Assembly (NCBI GenBank): GCA_024763435.1 | Contig: JANTFN010000127.1 | Location: 1-5,735 of the forward strand | Reading direction: 5' to 3' | DNA from: Thermodesulfobacteriota bacterium | Lineage (GTDB): Bacteria; Desulfobacterota; S145-22 | DNA: 5,735 nt | Shown here: positions 5,707 to 5,735 of the stretch, piece after piece | Position numbering within the stretch: the stretch's first letter is position 1 | Layout: each line of letters begins with the position of its first letter | Position numbers and translations under genes: made by a program | Notes under the pieces: model-generated | Seen by the model: the letters and a program-made list of their open reading frames with translations, nothing else | Told to the model about the DNA's origin: nothing | Database searches by the model: none

Positions 5707-5735
5707 TTCTCTCAGGGAGCCCCATAATCCTTCCT

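Noticed and set aside
5723..5735. AGGAAGG followed by ATG at 5725 on the - strand, as the kinase start
   Set aside because: This ATG is in a different frame from the kinase, so it could only serve if there were a frameshift. The kinase frame itself reads smoothly through this stretch.

Overview
The window reads as part of a bacterial chromosome with moderate base composition and dense coding. It carries one co-directional block of five genes on the + strand (34-4263) facing one gene on the - strand (4315 to the right edge). Gene content points to an anaerobic, ferredoxin-based metabolism: a four-subunit 2-oxoacid:ferredoxin oxidoreductase in the order delta-alpha-beta-gamma, preceded by a GlcD-type FAD oxidase. 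This layout, and the PAS-domain soluble kinase, would suit a Desulfobacterota/'deltaproteobacterial' anaerobe (sulfate reducer or syntroph). That taxonomic guess is inferred from style and gene content only; there is no marker gene in the window.

Layout. Positions 1-36 are a short lead-in that may hold the last codons of an upstream gene. 34-1476 encodes a complete FAD-linked 2-hydroxyacid dehydrogenase/oxidase (GlcD family). It overlaps by 32 bases a small 2x[4Fe-4S] ferredoxin subunit (1445-1744). That gene overlaps by 8 bases the alpha subunit (1737-2873), which overlaps by 1 base the thiamine-diphosphate-binding beta subunit (2873-3703). The gamma subunit (3715-4263) follows after 11 bases. 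The four oxidoreductase genes each have a good Shine-Dalgarno sequence, and the packing argues for one transcript with translational coupling. The 51-base gap between the convergent genes contains most of a strong hairpin (4285-4319) that can serve as a shared, two-way terminator. 4315-5706 on the - strand encodes a cytoplasmic-looking PAS-HisKA-HATPase sensor kinase whose frame stays open to the window edge, so its true start may lie outside.

How the genes may work together. The FAD oxidase would oxidise a 2-hydroxyacid (D-lactate, glycolate or similar) to a 2-oxoacid. The KorDABC-type complex oxidatively decarboxylates a 2-oxoacid with CoA to an acyl-CoA and reduces ferredoxin, or runs in reverse as a CO2-fixing step. 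The oxidoreductase family is clear from conserved cofactor motifs. The exact substrate (2-oxoglutarate is the best guess), and whether the FAD enzyme feeds it, are inference. The kinase has no response regulator in view, and there is no direct evidence that it controls this operon.

I found no RNA genes, CRISPR arrays, insertion sequences or phage genes, and no clearly undescribed system. The most interesting points are the FAD-oxidase/KOR pairing, the 32-base overlap at its junction, the terminator that contains the kinase stop codon, and the unrecognised N-terminal part of the kinase.
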